From the NCBI RefSeq assembly GCF_010500845.1, contig NZ_JAAAMI010000001.1:496001-560000 (forward strand): 64,000 nucleotides of DNA, written 5' to 3'. Source of the stretch: Flagellimonas sediminis. Lineage in GTDB: Bacteria > Bacteroidota > Bacteroidia > Flavobacteriales > Flavobacteriaceae. The notes beneath the pieces are model-generated. The model saw only the letters and a list, made by a program, of their open reading frames with translations, did no database searches and was not told the origin of the DNA. The position numbers were made by a program, and so were the translations under genes. Positions 19,103-27,337 of this stretch are shown here, one piece after another. Within the stretch, counting starts at the first letter, position 1. The number at the start of each line of letters is the position of its first letter.

Positions 19103-20971
19103 ATGTTTGATAAGGAATACGATGTTATTGTAGTAGGGGGAGGTCATGCTGGCGCTGAGGCTACTGCCGCAGCAGCTAATATGGGCTCTAGGACTTTATT
19201 GGTTACCATGAACCTTCAGACCATTGGGCAGATGTCCTGCAATCCGGCTATGGGCGGAATTGCTAAGGGACAGATTGTTCGTGAGATTGATGCTCTTGGT
19301 GGATACAGCGGAATTATAACGGACAGGTCGGCCATACAGTTCAAGATGTTGAACAAAAGTAAGGGCCCGGCCATGTGGAGTCCTCGCGCCCAAAATGACC
19401 GTATGCGGTTTGCAGAGGAGTGGCGTTTGGCTCTTGAAAATACTCCTAATGCCGACTTTTATCAAGACATGGTTTCTGGAATTTTGATTTTGGGCGATAG
19501 AGTAGTTGGTGTAAGAACAAGCCTTGGGATTGAGATTAGATCTAAGGCCGTTGTTTTAACCAACGGAACCTTTTTAAACGGGTTGATCCATATTGGTGAA
19601 AAACAATTTGGTGGAGGTCGTGCTGGTGAAAAAGCCGCTACCGGCATCACCGAACAACTTGTTGGTTTGGGTTTTGACAGCGGAAGAATGAAAACAGGAA
19701 CCCCACCTCGGGTGGACGGCCGTTCGTTGGATTATTCCAAGATGATTCCACAGCCAGGTGACGAAAAGCCGGAGAAGTTTTCCTATTTGAACACCCCTGT
19801 TTTGAAAACGCAGCGGGATTGTCATATGACACATACCAGTGCTTTGGTGCATGATCTTTTGCGCGAAGGCTTTGATCGTTCACCCATGTTCAATGGTAGG
19901 ATCAAAAGTTTAGGGCCGCGTTACTGTCCTTCTATTGAGGATAAAATTAACCGATTTACGGATAAGGATTCCCATCAGATTTTTGTAGAACCTGAAGGGT
20001 GGGATACGGTAGAAGTATACGTAAATGGCTTTTCTACCTCCCTTCCGGAAGATGTTCAATACAGGGCTTTAAAATCGGTACGGGGATTTGAACATGTCAA
20101 GTTTTTTAGGCCAGGTTATGCCATCGAATACGACTATTTCCCACCCACGCAATTGAAGCATACACTCGAAACAAAGTTGGTGAACAACCTGTATTTTGCC
20201 GGTCAAATCAATGGCACAACGGGTTATGAGGAAGCTGCGTCACAAGGGTTGATGGCCGGGATAAATGCCCACCTTAAAATCAATGAAAAGGAGCCGTTTG
20301 TTCTAAAAAGGGATGAGGCATACATTGGAGTATTGATAGATGACTTGATTACCAAAGGTACAGAAGAACCTTATCGCATGTTCACATCCAGGGCGGAATA
20401 CCGTACCCTTTTACGCCAGGACAATGCCGATCTAAGACTTACACCCAGAGGTTTTGAGATTGGTTTGGCCAAAGAAGAGCGTATGCGTAGGATGGAGGAG
20501 AAGCTGGATAAATCTGAAAAGTTTGTGGACTTTTTCAAGAAGACAAGCTTTGATCCGGAGGAAATCAACCCCATTTTGGAATCGGTAGATTCGGCTACCG
20601 TTAGACAATCGGATAAACTTTTTAAAGTATTCTCTCGTCCAAAAGTAACCATGGATCACATGCTTCAATTAAATGAGGTCTCAGGATACGTTTCCGAAAA
20701 TGATTTGGATGCAGAAGTAATGGAGCAGGCCGAGATTTTGGTGAAATATTCCGGATATATTGAAAAGGAGAAGAACAATGCGGACAAGTTGCATCGATTG
20801 GAAAATGTCCGCATTCCTGACCATTTTGATTATTCCCAATTAAAATCATTGTCGTTCGAGGCTAGGGAAAAATTGGAATCCATTCGCCCAGTGACCATAT
20901 CCCAGGCCTCAAGAATCAGTGGGGTTTCTCCAGCGGACATTAGTGTTTTATTGGTGTATTTAGGCCGATAG
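19103..20971 (+). CDS. mnmG: tRNA uridine-5-carboxymethylaminomethyl modification enzyme MnmG (GidA)
   Basis: 622 residues. With MnmE this FAD enzyme adds the carboxymethylaminomethyl group to U34 of certain tRNAs. The N-terminal Rossmann FAD motif VVGGGHAGAEAT is present, followed by the family block MSCNPAMGGIAKG and later GRAGEKAATG and RMKTGTPPR. The NAD-related insert and the helical C-terminus that contacts MnmE and tRNA are intact. Its start lies 2 bases after ybeY. A parS-type palindrome lies on each side of the gene, the classical gidA neighbourhood near a replication origin. Confidence 0.97.
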   Translation: MFDKEYDVIVVGGGHAGAEATAAAANMGSRTLLVTMNLQTIGQMSCNPAMGGIAKGQIVREIDALGGYSGIITDRSAIQFKMLNKSKGPAMWSPRAQNDRMRFAEEWRLALENTPNADFYQDMVSGILILGDRVVGVRTSLGIEIRSKAVVLTNGTFLNGLIHIGEKQFGGGRAGEKAATGITEQLVGLGFDSGRMKTGTPPRVDGRSLDYSKMIPQPGDEKPEKFSYLNTPVLKTQRDCHMTHTSALVHDLLREGFDRSPMFNGRIKSLGPRYCPSIEDKINRFTDKDSHQIFVEPEGWDTVEVYVNGFSTSLPEDVQYRALKSVRGFEHVKFFRPGYAIEYDYFPPTQLKHTLETKLVNNLYFAGQINGTTGYEEAASQGLMAGINAHLKINEKEPFVLKRDEAYIGVLIDDLITKGTEEPYRMFTSRAEYRTLLRQDNADLRLTPRGFEIGLAKEERMRRMEEKLDKSEKFVDFFKKTSFDPEEINPILESVDSATVRQSDKLFKVFSRPKVTMDHMLQLNEVSGYVSENDLDAEVMEQAEILVKYSGYIEKEKNNADKLHRLENVRIPDHFDYSQLKSLSFEAREKLESIRPVTISQASRISGVSPADISVLLVYLGR

Positions 20972-20980
20972 GGTATGTTT

Positions 20981-20996
20981 TGTTCCACGTGGAACA
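20981..20996. other. parS centromere-like site (16/16)
   Basis: TGTTCCACGTGGAACA is a perfect 16-base palindrome, identical to the parS form known from Pseudomonas. It lies in the 98-base gap after mnmG. Its presence makes a spurious in-frame extension (TTG at 20980, peptide MFHVEH) of the next gene. Confidence 0.88.
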
Positions 20997-21069
20997 TGAG
21001 TTGAGATTTTCTGTTTTACTCCATATGTGGCTTAATTTTTGTGTTTGCTTTTGTTCAAATCCAGCCATC

Positions 21070-21615
21070 ATGAAAAGGTTTTTGCTCGTTTTTTCCGCCC
21101 TCATTTTTTTAAGTTCTTGTATCCCATTACGGATTGCCCCAAACATTAAAGATTACAAAATCACAAGGGGAAAAAGCTTTAAAAGAGGATTGCCCAAAAA
21201 GACGGTTTTTGTTTTTGAAGACCCTAAGGATGCTAATGAGTTTTATAATTACATCAACACCAAATTTCAGCTTAACGATTATTATGTGGATGTTCAAGTG
21301 CCTTTTGAGGTAGATGGTAAAACGTATTTCTTTTCATTTTATGAAGTTGAAATTCCGACAAAGACGATTAATTTGATTCCTTTTGTGGTTGATGGTATTT
21401 TAGATCAGGCTGCAGATATGGACCCCATTTTTGAAGAGGTCTACACAACCCGAACAGGAAATTGGTATATCGCTTTGGAAGTTTTTAGCGATACGGAGAA
21501 AGATTGTTTAAAAGAGGGTTCTGTTTCAAGGGATGCAGTTTTGCCCTATCTTCGGTATCTGAAAAACGAATATATGGCCACAGATAATTATAATGAAGTT
21601 GTTTTTAAAAACTAA
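21070..21615 (+). CDS. Putative lipoprotein of unknown function
   Basis: 181 residues from ATG 21070. MKRFLLVFSALIFLSSC is a signal peptide with a lipobox Cys at residue 17. The remainder is a soluble alpha/beta-looking domain with aromatic-rich strands (YFFSFYEVEIP, GNWYIALEVF). I do not recognise a family. The frame is open upstream to TTG 20980, but that stretch is the parS site, and the lipoprotein start fits far better. The last 23 bases overlap the methyltransferase gene. Confidence 0.78.
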   Translation: MKRFLLVFSALIFLSSCIPLRIAPNIKDYKITRGKSFKRGLPKKTVFVFEDPKDANEFYNYINTKFQLNDYYVDVQVPFEVDGKTYFFSFYEVEIPTKTINLIPFVVDGILDQAADMDPIFEEVYTTRTGNWYIALEVFSDTEKDCLKEGSVSRDAVLPYLRYLKNEYMATDNYNEVVFKN

Positions 21616-22423
21616 AGACTTTTCTGTTTCAGGAGAAACCTTTGAACTGTTCAAAGATGAAAATCTGGACATGCTGGTTACCCGACCGCAGCCTGAAAAT
21701 CTCTTCAAGTATTACGAAAGTGAGGACTATATTTCTCATACGGATGCGAAAAAGTCCTTGATGGACAAAATGTATCAGGTTGTAAAGAGGAAAAACCTCA
21801 AAAATAAGATTCAATTAATTGAAAATCAGTTAAATAAGCCCAAATCTTTACTGGATATCGGTGCAGGGACTGGTGATTTTCTACTTTTCGCCAAATCGAG
21901 AGGTTTTGAAGTACTTGGTGTGGAACCCAACGAGAAGGCAAGACAACTATCTTCCCAAAAAGGGATTCCTCTTTCGGAAAGATTAGAAGAGGTTGCCGAC
22001 CAAAGATATGATGCTATTACCCTTTGGCACGTTTTGGAACATTTGCCCAATTTAGATGACCAGATTAAAACCATAGCTTCACTTTTGAAAGACGATGGTG
22101 TTTTGGTGATAGCGGTCCCAAATTTCAAATCATATGATGCAAGTCATTATGGAAAGTACTGGGCAGCTTATGACGTACCCCGGCACCTTTGGCATTTTTC
22201 AAAAACCTCCATTACCAAACTTTTTGATGCTCATGGATTGGAAGTGATTGCCATCAAGCCCATGTGGTTCGACTCTTTTTATGTTTCCCTGCTCTCAGAA
22301 AAATACAAGGGAAACAAATTGTATTGGTTAAGCGCTTTTTTCGTGGGATTAGCTTCTAATATTAACGCTTTGTTCACCAAAGAGTGTTCATCCCTGGTGT
22401 ACCTTCTCAAAAAGAAAAAATAA
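21593..22423 (+). CDS. Class I SAM-dependent methyltransferase
   Basis: 276 residues. A Rossmann methyltransferase core is centred on LLDIGAGTGDFLLFAKSRG (motif I, about residues 91-109). VLGVEPNEKA follows as the acidic-loop motif, then DAITLWHVLEHLPN as motif IV. The N-terminal part resembles the small zinc-less lead of Methyltransf_23-type enzymes acting on sugars or lipids. The C-terminal region after KYWAAYDVPRHLWHFS is conserved in the same group. The substrate cannot be read from sequence. It overlaps the lipoprotein gene by 23 bases. Confidence 0.85.
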   Translation: MKLFLKTKDFSVSGETFELFKDENLDMLVTRPQPENLFKYYESEDYISHTDAKKSLMDKMYQVVKRKNLKNKIQLIENQLNKPKSLLDIGAGTGDFLLFAKSRGFEVLGVEPNEKARQLSSQKGIPLSERLEEVADQRYDAITLWHVLEHLPNLDDQIKTIASLLKDDGVLVIAVPNFKSYDASHYGKYWAAYDVPRHLWHFSKTSITKLFDAHGLEVIAIKPMWFDSFYVSLLSEKYKGNKLYWLSAFFVGLASNINALFTKECSSLVYLLKKKK

Positions 22424-22634
22424 CGCGTTTAAGTCGCTCTGCCCGAACATCTTTGATGAGCATGGGCCATTGTATAAATTGGAAAAGAAACGCTTAGAAA
22501 CCCTTGTTTCTGCAAGCCGACAAAATAGATACGCGTAATCTTAATAGAGAATCCCGATAAATTTTACTTATATCATCCTATTGGTCAATTTTTCAATCCA
22601 ATAAAGATAATGACCACCATTCCAAAAGCTTTTC

Positions 22635-22642
22635 TATTTTTG
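22635..22642 (+). promoter_or_regulatory. Putative -7 promoter box of the OmpH/Skp gene
   Basis: TATTTTTG, an exact TAnnTTTG match, 18 bases before the ATG at 22661. No clear TTG at -33. Confidence 0.4.
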
Positions 22643-22660
22643 CGCAACTTTAAAAAGTGA

Positions 22661-23170
22661 ATGATGAAAAAAATTATGATACTTGCCCTTGCCGTTATGG
22701 CCATGGCATGTCAGCAGAACAAGATCGGCTTTGTGGACAGTGTAAAGTTGATGGACGATTACCAAGAGAAAATCGATTTAGAAGCTCGCTTTAAAACAAA
22801 GGCCGATGCCATGGGCAAAAAGAGGGACAGTATTTCCCAATCTTTCCAAATGGAGCTTCAGGCGTTCCAAGCGAAGGCCCAAAAAATGTCGCAACAAAGT
22901 GCACAGGAAGAATATGCCCAATTCCAACAACGCGGTCAGTTTATCGGTCAGCAATTGCAGCAAGAGGAACAACAATTGCAATCTACCAGCCAAGTAGAAA
23001 TGGATTCTTTGGTAAAAAAGGTAAAAAAGGAGATCAAGGATTATGGAAAGGCCAACGGTTACACCTATATTTTAGGCGGGGGCGATGGTGGTTCAGTACT
23101 TTATGGTGAAGAGGCCAACGACCTTACCCAAGCCATATTGAAGATTTTGAACGACAAGTACAAGAAATAG
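22661..23170 (+). CDS. OmpH/Skp family periplasmic chaperone-like lipoprotein
   Basis: 169 residues. MILALAVMAMACQQ is a lipoprotein signal with Cys at residue 17. IGFVDSVKLMDDYQEKIDLE opens the OmpH/Skp domain, and a long Gln/Lys-rich coiled coil spans about 45-130. The end, NGYTYILGGGDGGSVLYG, is the family's typical C-terminal core. Skp-type proteins hold unfolded outer-membrane proteins in the periplasm; here the protein may be lipid-anchored. It has a promoter box and a terminator of its own. The start is either of two consecutive ATGs (22661 or 22664). Confidence 0.88.
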   Translation: MMKKIMILALAVMAMACQQNKIGFVDSVKLMDDYQEKIDLEARFKTKADAMGKKRDSISQSFQMELQAFQAKAQKMSQQSAQEEYAQFQQRGQFIGQQLQQEEQQLQSTSQVEMDSLVKKVKKEIKDYGKANGYTYILGGGDGGSVLYGEEANDLTQAILKILNDKYKK

Positions 23171-23194
23171 TTTTTAAACTTTTTGCTAAAGGAT

Positions 23195-23222
23195 AAAACC
23201 CATTCTTTTGAATGGGTTTTTT
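23195..23222. terminator. Terminator after the OmpH/Skp gene
   Basis: Stem AAAACCCATTC / GAATGGGTTTT with a TTTT loop and a following T run. It abuts the 3' end of the convergent DoxX-like gene and may act in both directions. Confidence 0.8.
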
Positions 23223-23676
23223 ATTTGCCACGTAGGATTGAAAAATATACCCATAAAATCAATACTATTTGGAAAGGAACCCTGAACCACAGGTAAACAA
23301 GCCCTGGGCCATCAAATTTTCCGGTTTGATAGTTGAGGTTCTTGATCGCGGCATTGATGTTGGCCGGTAGAATCAAAACAAAAAATACCATGAGAACCCA
23401 TGCAGTAAAATTTTGATATTTAGGGAACAAAATCGCCAATGCGAACAATATTTCCAAAACACCGGTAACAAAAACAATTTCATACTTCAATGGTATAAAG
23501 GAAGGCACCATGGCTTGCATTCCATTAGAGTAAACGAAATGTCCAATTGCCGTAAAAACGAGCATAGTAGACAAAGCTATTCGTCCCGCAAACGCAAAGT
23601 CTAACTTTCCCTTGCCCAGATACAAAACCAGAGTGGATAGTGCAAAAGCTGCTAACAAAACAAAAAGTGGCTTCAT
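23221..23676 (-). CDS. DoxX-like four-TM membrane protein
   Basis: 151 residues with four hydrophobic segments (about 3-20, 28-48, 65-86, 90-108) and a fifth near the end. The pattern FTAIGHFVYSNGMQAMVPSFIP and LEILFALAILFP fits the DoxX / DUF4267-type family. The function is not established; some relatives are quinone-linked. It is downstream of a Crp-type regulator gene (50-base gap, same strand) and probably in its operon. Confidence 0.78.
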   Translation of the reverse strand: MKPLFVLLAAFALSTLVLYLGKGKLDFAFAGRIALSTMLVFTAIGHFVYSNGMQAMVPSFIPLKYEIVFVTGVLEILFALAILFPKYQNFTAWVLMVFFVLILPANINAAIKNLNYQTGKFDGPGLVYLWFRVPFQIVLILWVYFSILRGK

Positions 23677-23726
23677 TTTTTCTCACAAAGATCCATTAAC
23701 CGATGTTGATGCGCAATGAACCCAGA

Positions 23727-24299
23727 TTAACTAATTCTCTTGCGAATTCGGCTTAGGGCTTGAGGGGTTACACCAATGTAGGAAGCAATATATTTCAGCG
23801 GTATAAATTGTATCAATTCAGGACGCTCATCAAACAATCGATAATATCGCTCTTCGGCACTATGTTTTAACAATGAAATCTCTCGCTTGGATTTTTTCAA
23901 AAAAAGTTCTTCACTCGCCTTTCTTCCGATAAAATGACCAATTTCGGTCTTTTCATAAATTTCTTGTAGCGAACCAAAATCCAACCTCCATAGAATGGTC
24001 TCCTGAAGAGTTTCTACGCAATATTCTGAAGGAGATTGCGTAATAAACGAATCGTATGCACTTATAAACGAGCCTTGGAAAGCAAAACCGAGTGTAATGT
24101 CTTTATGTTCCAATGGCACATATTGGCGAACAATACCTTTTTCAATGAACGAAAGGTGGTTTTCTGTCTGCCCCGCATGAAGCAGGATCTTTTTGTTTGA
24201 AAATTCTTCTCGGATCAGTTTGGATGAAAACAGGTCCCAATCCGTTTGGGAAATTCCAAAATAAGTTTCAAAATATCTTTTGATCTCATCCAAAACCAA
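23727..24299 (-). CDS. Crp/Fnr family transcriptional regulator
   Basis: 190 residues. A cyclic-nucleotide-binding-like beta-roll (about 20-115) contains KILLHAGQTENHLSFIEKGIVRQY. A dimer helix and a shortened winged helix-turn-helix follow, ending FIPLKYIASYIGVTPQALSRIRK, where the recognition helix is visible. No Fe-S cysteines of FNR type are present. This is the common flavobacterial form that often regulates a neighbouring membrane gene; here DoxX-like genes lie on both sides. The ligand is unknown. Confidence 0.85.
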   Translation of the reverse strand: MVLDEIKRYFETYFGISQTDWDLFSSKLIREEFSNKKILLHAGQTENHLSFIEKGIVRQYVPLEHKDITLGFAFQGSFISAYDSFITQSPSEYCVETLQETILWRLDFGSLQEIYEKTEIGHFIGRKASEELFLKKSKREISLLKHSAEERYYRLFDERPELIQFIPLKYIASYIGVTPQALSRIRKRIS

Positions 24300-24337
24300 A
24301 TAGTTTACTTAAAAATGTGGTAAGTGAGTTTTAGCTT

Positions 24338-24733
24338 TTACTGCATCAAATACACCAAAAACACCGTGGGAATCAAATAGATCACAATGGTCTTGGCACC
24401 TTCATAGTCCTTGGCCACACGTTGGCCCAACAGCAACATGAGAAGGGTAATGGCGGATAGGATAGATCCGTATAGCCCAATGGAACTTTCCCCATCAATG
24501 GCAAACTGGAAAATCCCGACTCCGCATAGGATTCCCGAAAGCATTTCCAGCACCATAATGACTCCCAAAAGTAAGGGCACCCCGCTTTTAAACAGGGTTT
24601 TGGAAAAGTGGCCCGTTAACCAGCCCACGTTACCTTTCCAGTCCAAGAGTTTGTCCAGTCCACTTTGCAAAAAGGTGATTGTTAAAAAAACCAACAGTAG
24701 AATTTCCGTGGCGTTTAAAAATAAATTTTCCAT
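24338..24733 (-). CDS. DoxX/DoxD-like membrane protein
   Basis: 131 residues from the ATG at 24733 (MENLFLNATEILLLVFL). Four membrane segments are visible, with the motif FLQSGLDKLLDWKGNVGWL, which I recognise from flavobacterial DoxX-type proteins. An upstream in-frame ATG at 24763 would add ten residues and overlap holB; I prefer the shorter start with a 13-base gap. Family relatives include the small subunit of thiosulfate:quinone oxidoreductase, but no partner is visible, so that activity should not be assumed. Confidence 0.75.
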   Translation of the reverse strand: MENLFLNATEILLLVFLTITFLQSGLDKLLDWKGNVGWLTGHFSKTLFKSGVPLLLGVIMVLEMLSGILCGVGIFQFAIDGESSIGLYGSILSAITLLMLLLGQRVAKDYEGAKTIVIYLIPTVFLVYLMQ

Positions 24734-24746
24734 GGTCAGTACGTAT

Positions 24747-25898
24747 TTAAGCGGCCTTGACATGCAAGAGCCGGGTCAGTTTTATAGATAAATCGGTAAA
24801 AATGATTTTGGAATTCCCATTGCGTTCCACGTGAAAAATAGCTTTTTCCAACTCCTCTACTATCTCCAAAATGTTGTTTTCATGAACAAAAGGGGCAAAT
24901 TTGCCCAGATCAAAGCCCTGCATATGGATTTTGGTATAGACCAATTCATCGGCCTTGTAATTCAGAAGCAGTGCCTGACGCATCATGGTCAGGCAATAGT
25001 TCAAGAATTGCTTTTGTACCTCCCTACCGGTTTTGGCCACTTCATCGCTCCATAAAATCAATTCCTGAATGGCGCCCTTATTTCCTTTCGCTTTAAAAGC
25101 ACTCCTTACCCATTGTACAAACCAACGTTCAAACACCAAATCTTCGGAATCCTTGTTCAACAGATCCATGGCCTTGTTAAAATTTCCATTGGCCTCCTGG
25201 GCAATGGTATGCGCTTCCGCAGATGCCACACCCCGATCTATTAGTGCCTTGCTGATCACTTGTTCCGCCAATGGGGGGAAATGTAGTATTTGACAACGGG
25301 ACCGAATCGTGTTGATGATTTGCTCTTCCTCTTCGGCCAAAAGCAATAGGACCGTTTTATTGGGCGGTTCCTCAATCAATTTCAACAACTTGTTGGCTGC
25401 GGACACGTTCATTTTTTCGGCCATCCAAATAATAAGAACCTTATATCCACCTTCGTAAGATTTCAACGAAAGTTTTTTGACCACATCCTGGGCCTCGTCC
25501 ACACCAATTTGCCCCTGCTTTTTTTCAATGCCGATGTGTCGGTACCAATCAAAAAGATTGCCGTAAGGTTGTTCCCTAACGAACTGTCGCCATTCCTCTA
25601 AAAAATGGTCGCTCACGGCATGTGTTTTAATCTTTTCCGAGTTGGAAACCGGGAACGCAAAATGAAGGTCGGGATGCGTTAAGGAAGCACATTTTGTGTT
25701 GCATGCTTGGTTGCCACCTTCGTTTTCACCGTCCGTATTGTTGCAAAGCAAATATTGGGCATAGGCTAGAGCCATGGGCAAAATGCCGGAACCCTCGGGA
25801 CCCACAAAAAGTTGTGCGTGGGCCACCCTGCCAGTTTCTGCAGTGGTCACCAAATGGTTTTTGATATGCTCGAGTCCTAAAACATTTTTAAAAAGCAT
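24747..25898 (-). CDS. holB: DNA polymerase III subunit delta'
   Basis: 383 residues; clamp-loader subunit of the replicative polymerase. AHAQLFVGPEGSG is the degenerate P-loop region and CNTKCASLTHPDLHF marks the zinc-binding region. SAANKLLKLIEEPP is the highly conserved delta'/gamma signature, followed by IRSRCQ, the SRC motif. It leads a minus-strand operon that continues into the DoxX-like and Crp genes. A degenerate parS lies within its 3' part. Confidence 0.93.
   Translation of the reverse strand: MLFKNVLGLEHIKNHLVTTAETGRVAHAQLFVGPEGSGILPMALAYAQYLLCNNTDGENEGGNQACNTKCASLTHPDLHFAFPVSNSEKIKTHAVSDHFLEEWRQFVREQPYGNLFDWYRHIGIEKKQGQIGVDEAQDVVKKLSLKSYEGGYKVLIIWMAEKMNVSAANKLLKLIEEPPNKTVLLLLAEEEEQIINTIRSRCQILHFPPLAEQVISKALIDRGVASAEAHTIAQEANGNFNKAMDLLNKDSEDLVFERWFVQWVRSAFKAKGNKGAIQELILWSDEVAKTGREVQKQFLNYCLTMMRQALLLNYKADELVYTKIHMQGFDLGKFAPFVHENNILEIVEELEKAIFHVERNGNSKIIFTDLSIKLTRLLHVKAA
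24823..24838. other. Degenerate parS-like site (14/16)
   Basis: CGTTCCACGTGAAAAA matches TGTTYCACGTGRAACA at 14 of 16 positions. It lies within holB, 3.8 kb from the perfect site. Could be a weak ParB site or chance. Confidence 0.45.
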
Positions 25899-25902
25899 GT
25901 TT

Positions 25903-25910
25903 CAAAGATA
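25903..25910 (-). promoter_or_regulatory. Putative -7 promoter box of holB
   Basis: The minus strand reads TATCTTTG, an exact consensus match, only 4 bases from the holB ATG. If used, the transcript would have almost no leader. Confidence 0.3.
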
Positions 25911-25999
25911 CATTATTTAAGGGTGCTATATTTCACGGCTTTTTGCGAAAAAACCCGAAAATATAACGATTCCTTCCAATCATAAAGGAAGGAAATCTT

Positions 26000-26007
26000 T
26001 ACTTTTG
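26000..26007 (+). promoter_or_regulatory. Putative -7 promoter box of pgk
   Basis: TACTTTTG, an exact TAnnTTTG match, 24 bases before the pgk ATG at 26032. No TTG at the usual -33 distance. Confidence 0.42.
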
Positions 26008-26031
26008 AGACGCTTAAAAAGAACACAATAC

Positions 26032-27222
26032 ATGAAGACGATTGACGATTTCAATTTTGAAGGAAAAAAAGCATTGATCCGCGTGGATTTCAACGTGCCG
26101 TTGGATGGTAAATTCAATGTTACCGATACCAGTAGGATCGAAGCCGCAAAGCCAACCATTCTTAAAATATTGGAAGATGGGGGTTCTGCCGTTTTGATGA
26201 GCCACTTGGGACGTCCCAATGGAAAGGCAAACCCCGACATGTCACTTTCCCACATTTGTGAGACGGTTGCCGAGATCATTGGGGTTCAGGTAAAGTTCGC
26301 CAAGGACTGTATAGGTCCAGAAGCCGAAGAAGCCGTTGCAAATCTTAAGGATGGCGAGGTCCTTCTGTTGGAAAACCTCCGTTTTCATGATGAGGAAGAA
26401 GCAGGGGATGAGGCCTTCTCCAAGGAACTGTCCAAATTGGGCGACATTTATGTGAACGATGCCTTTGGTACCGCTCACAGGGCACATGCCTCTACCACCA
26501 TTGTGGCCAAGTTCTTCCCCGATCATAAATGTTTCGGGTACTTGTTGGCCAAGGAAATCAAGGCCATCGACAAAGTAATGGAAACAGGGGAAAAGCCCGT
26601 TACTGCCATTTTAGGTGGTTCCAAAGTGTCTTCAAAGATTACCATCATCGAAAATATTCTGGACAAGGTGGACAACCTCATCATTGGTGGGGGAATGACC
26701 TATACCTTCGTAAAGGCCAACGGTGGAAAAGTGGGTGATTCCATTTGCGAGGATGACAAAATGGAGTTGGCCCTTGATATTTTGAAAAAGGCAGAGGCCA
26801 AAAACGTAAAAGTATACCTTCCTGTTGATGTTTTGGCAGCTGACGCATTTGATAACAACGCCAACACCCAATTTGTGGATGTGGACAAGATTCCGGATGG
26901 ATGGCAAGGTTTGGATGCCGGACCCAAAACATTGGAAATCTTCAAGCAGGTAATATTGGCTTCCAAGACCATACTTTGGAACGGTCCGGTTGGGGTTTTT
27001 GAGATGGAAAGCTTCGCCAAAGGAACCATTTCCATTGGAAACTACATTGATGAGGCCACGCAAAAAGGCGCTTTCTCCCTTGTTGGAGGAGGTGATTCCG
27101 TAGCTGCCGTGAAGCAATTCGGCTTTGAGGACAAAGTGAGTTATGTGTCCACTGGCGGGGGTGCCATGCTCGAAAGTTTGGAAGGTAGGATTCTTCCAGG
27201 CATCGCTGCAATATTGGACTAA
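26032..27222 (+). CDS. pgk: Phosphoglycerate kinase
   Basis: 396 residues; transfers phosphate between 1,3-bisphosphoglycerate and ADP in glycolysis. [20 protein letters not shown] is the family signature. MSHLGRPNG follows as the substrate-binding loop, then [10 protein letters not shown], the nucleotide-side [10 protein letters not shown], and GGGDSVAAV near the end. I chose the ATG at 26032 ([15 protein letters not shown]); an upstream in-frame start at 26005 overlaps the promoter box. An 11-bp inverted repeat follows the gene and may terminate it. Confidence 0.97.
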   Translation: MKTIDDFNFEGKKALIRVDFNVPLDGKFNVTDTSRIEAAKPTILKILEDGGSAVLMSHLGRPNGKANPDMSLSHICETVAEIIGVQVKFAKDCIGPEAEEAVANLKDGEVLLLENLRFHDEEEAGDEAFSKELSKLGDIYVNDAFGTAHRAHASTTIVAKFFPDHKCFGYLLAKEIKAIDKVMETGEKPVTAILGGSKVSSKITIIENILDKVDNLIIGGGMTYTFVKANGGKVGDSICEDDKMELALDILKKAEAKNVKVYLPVDVLAADAFDNNANTQFVDVDKIPDGWQGLDAGPKTLEIFKQVILASKTILWNGPVGVFEMESFAKGTISIGNYIDEATQKGAFSLVGGGDSVAAVKQFGFEDKVSYVSTGGGAMLESLEGRILPGIAAILD

Positions 27223-27257
27223 CTATCACGTTATGAGTTGTTGGGGAAGGTTTTAAC

Positions 27258-27307
27258 ATGGTGTTTTTGTTAAGGAATTTTATTTTTTCGGAAAAAAACA
27301 CCATTTT
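27258..27307 (+). terminator. Possible terminator after pgk
   Basis: Perfect 11-bp inverted repeat ATGGTGTTTTT (27258-27268) and AAAAACACCAT (27294-27304), loop of 25 bases, then a short T run. It lies between pgk and the next gene. The long loop makes it less certain than the others here. Confidence 0.45.
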
Positions 27308-27337
27308 CGTTTTTCCCAAAAATCAAACCCTGTCCAA

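Noticed and set aside
20980..21069. In-frame N-terminal extension (MFHVEH...) of the lipoprotein gene
   Set aside because: It starts with TTG inside a parS palindrome; the ATG at 21070 begins a proper lipoprotein signal.
22496..22511. AGAAAC/GTTTCT hairpin after the methyltransferase gene
   Set aside because: Short stem without a T run, about 70 bases from the stop; not a convincing terminator.
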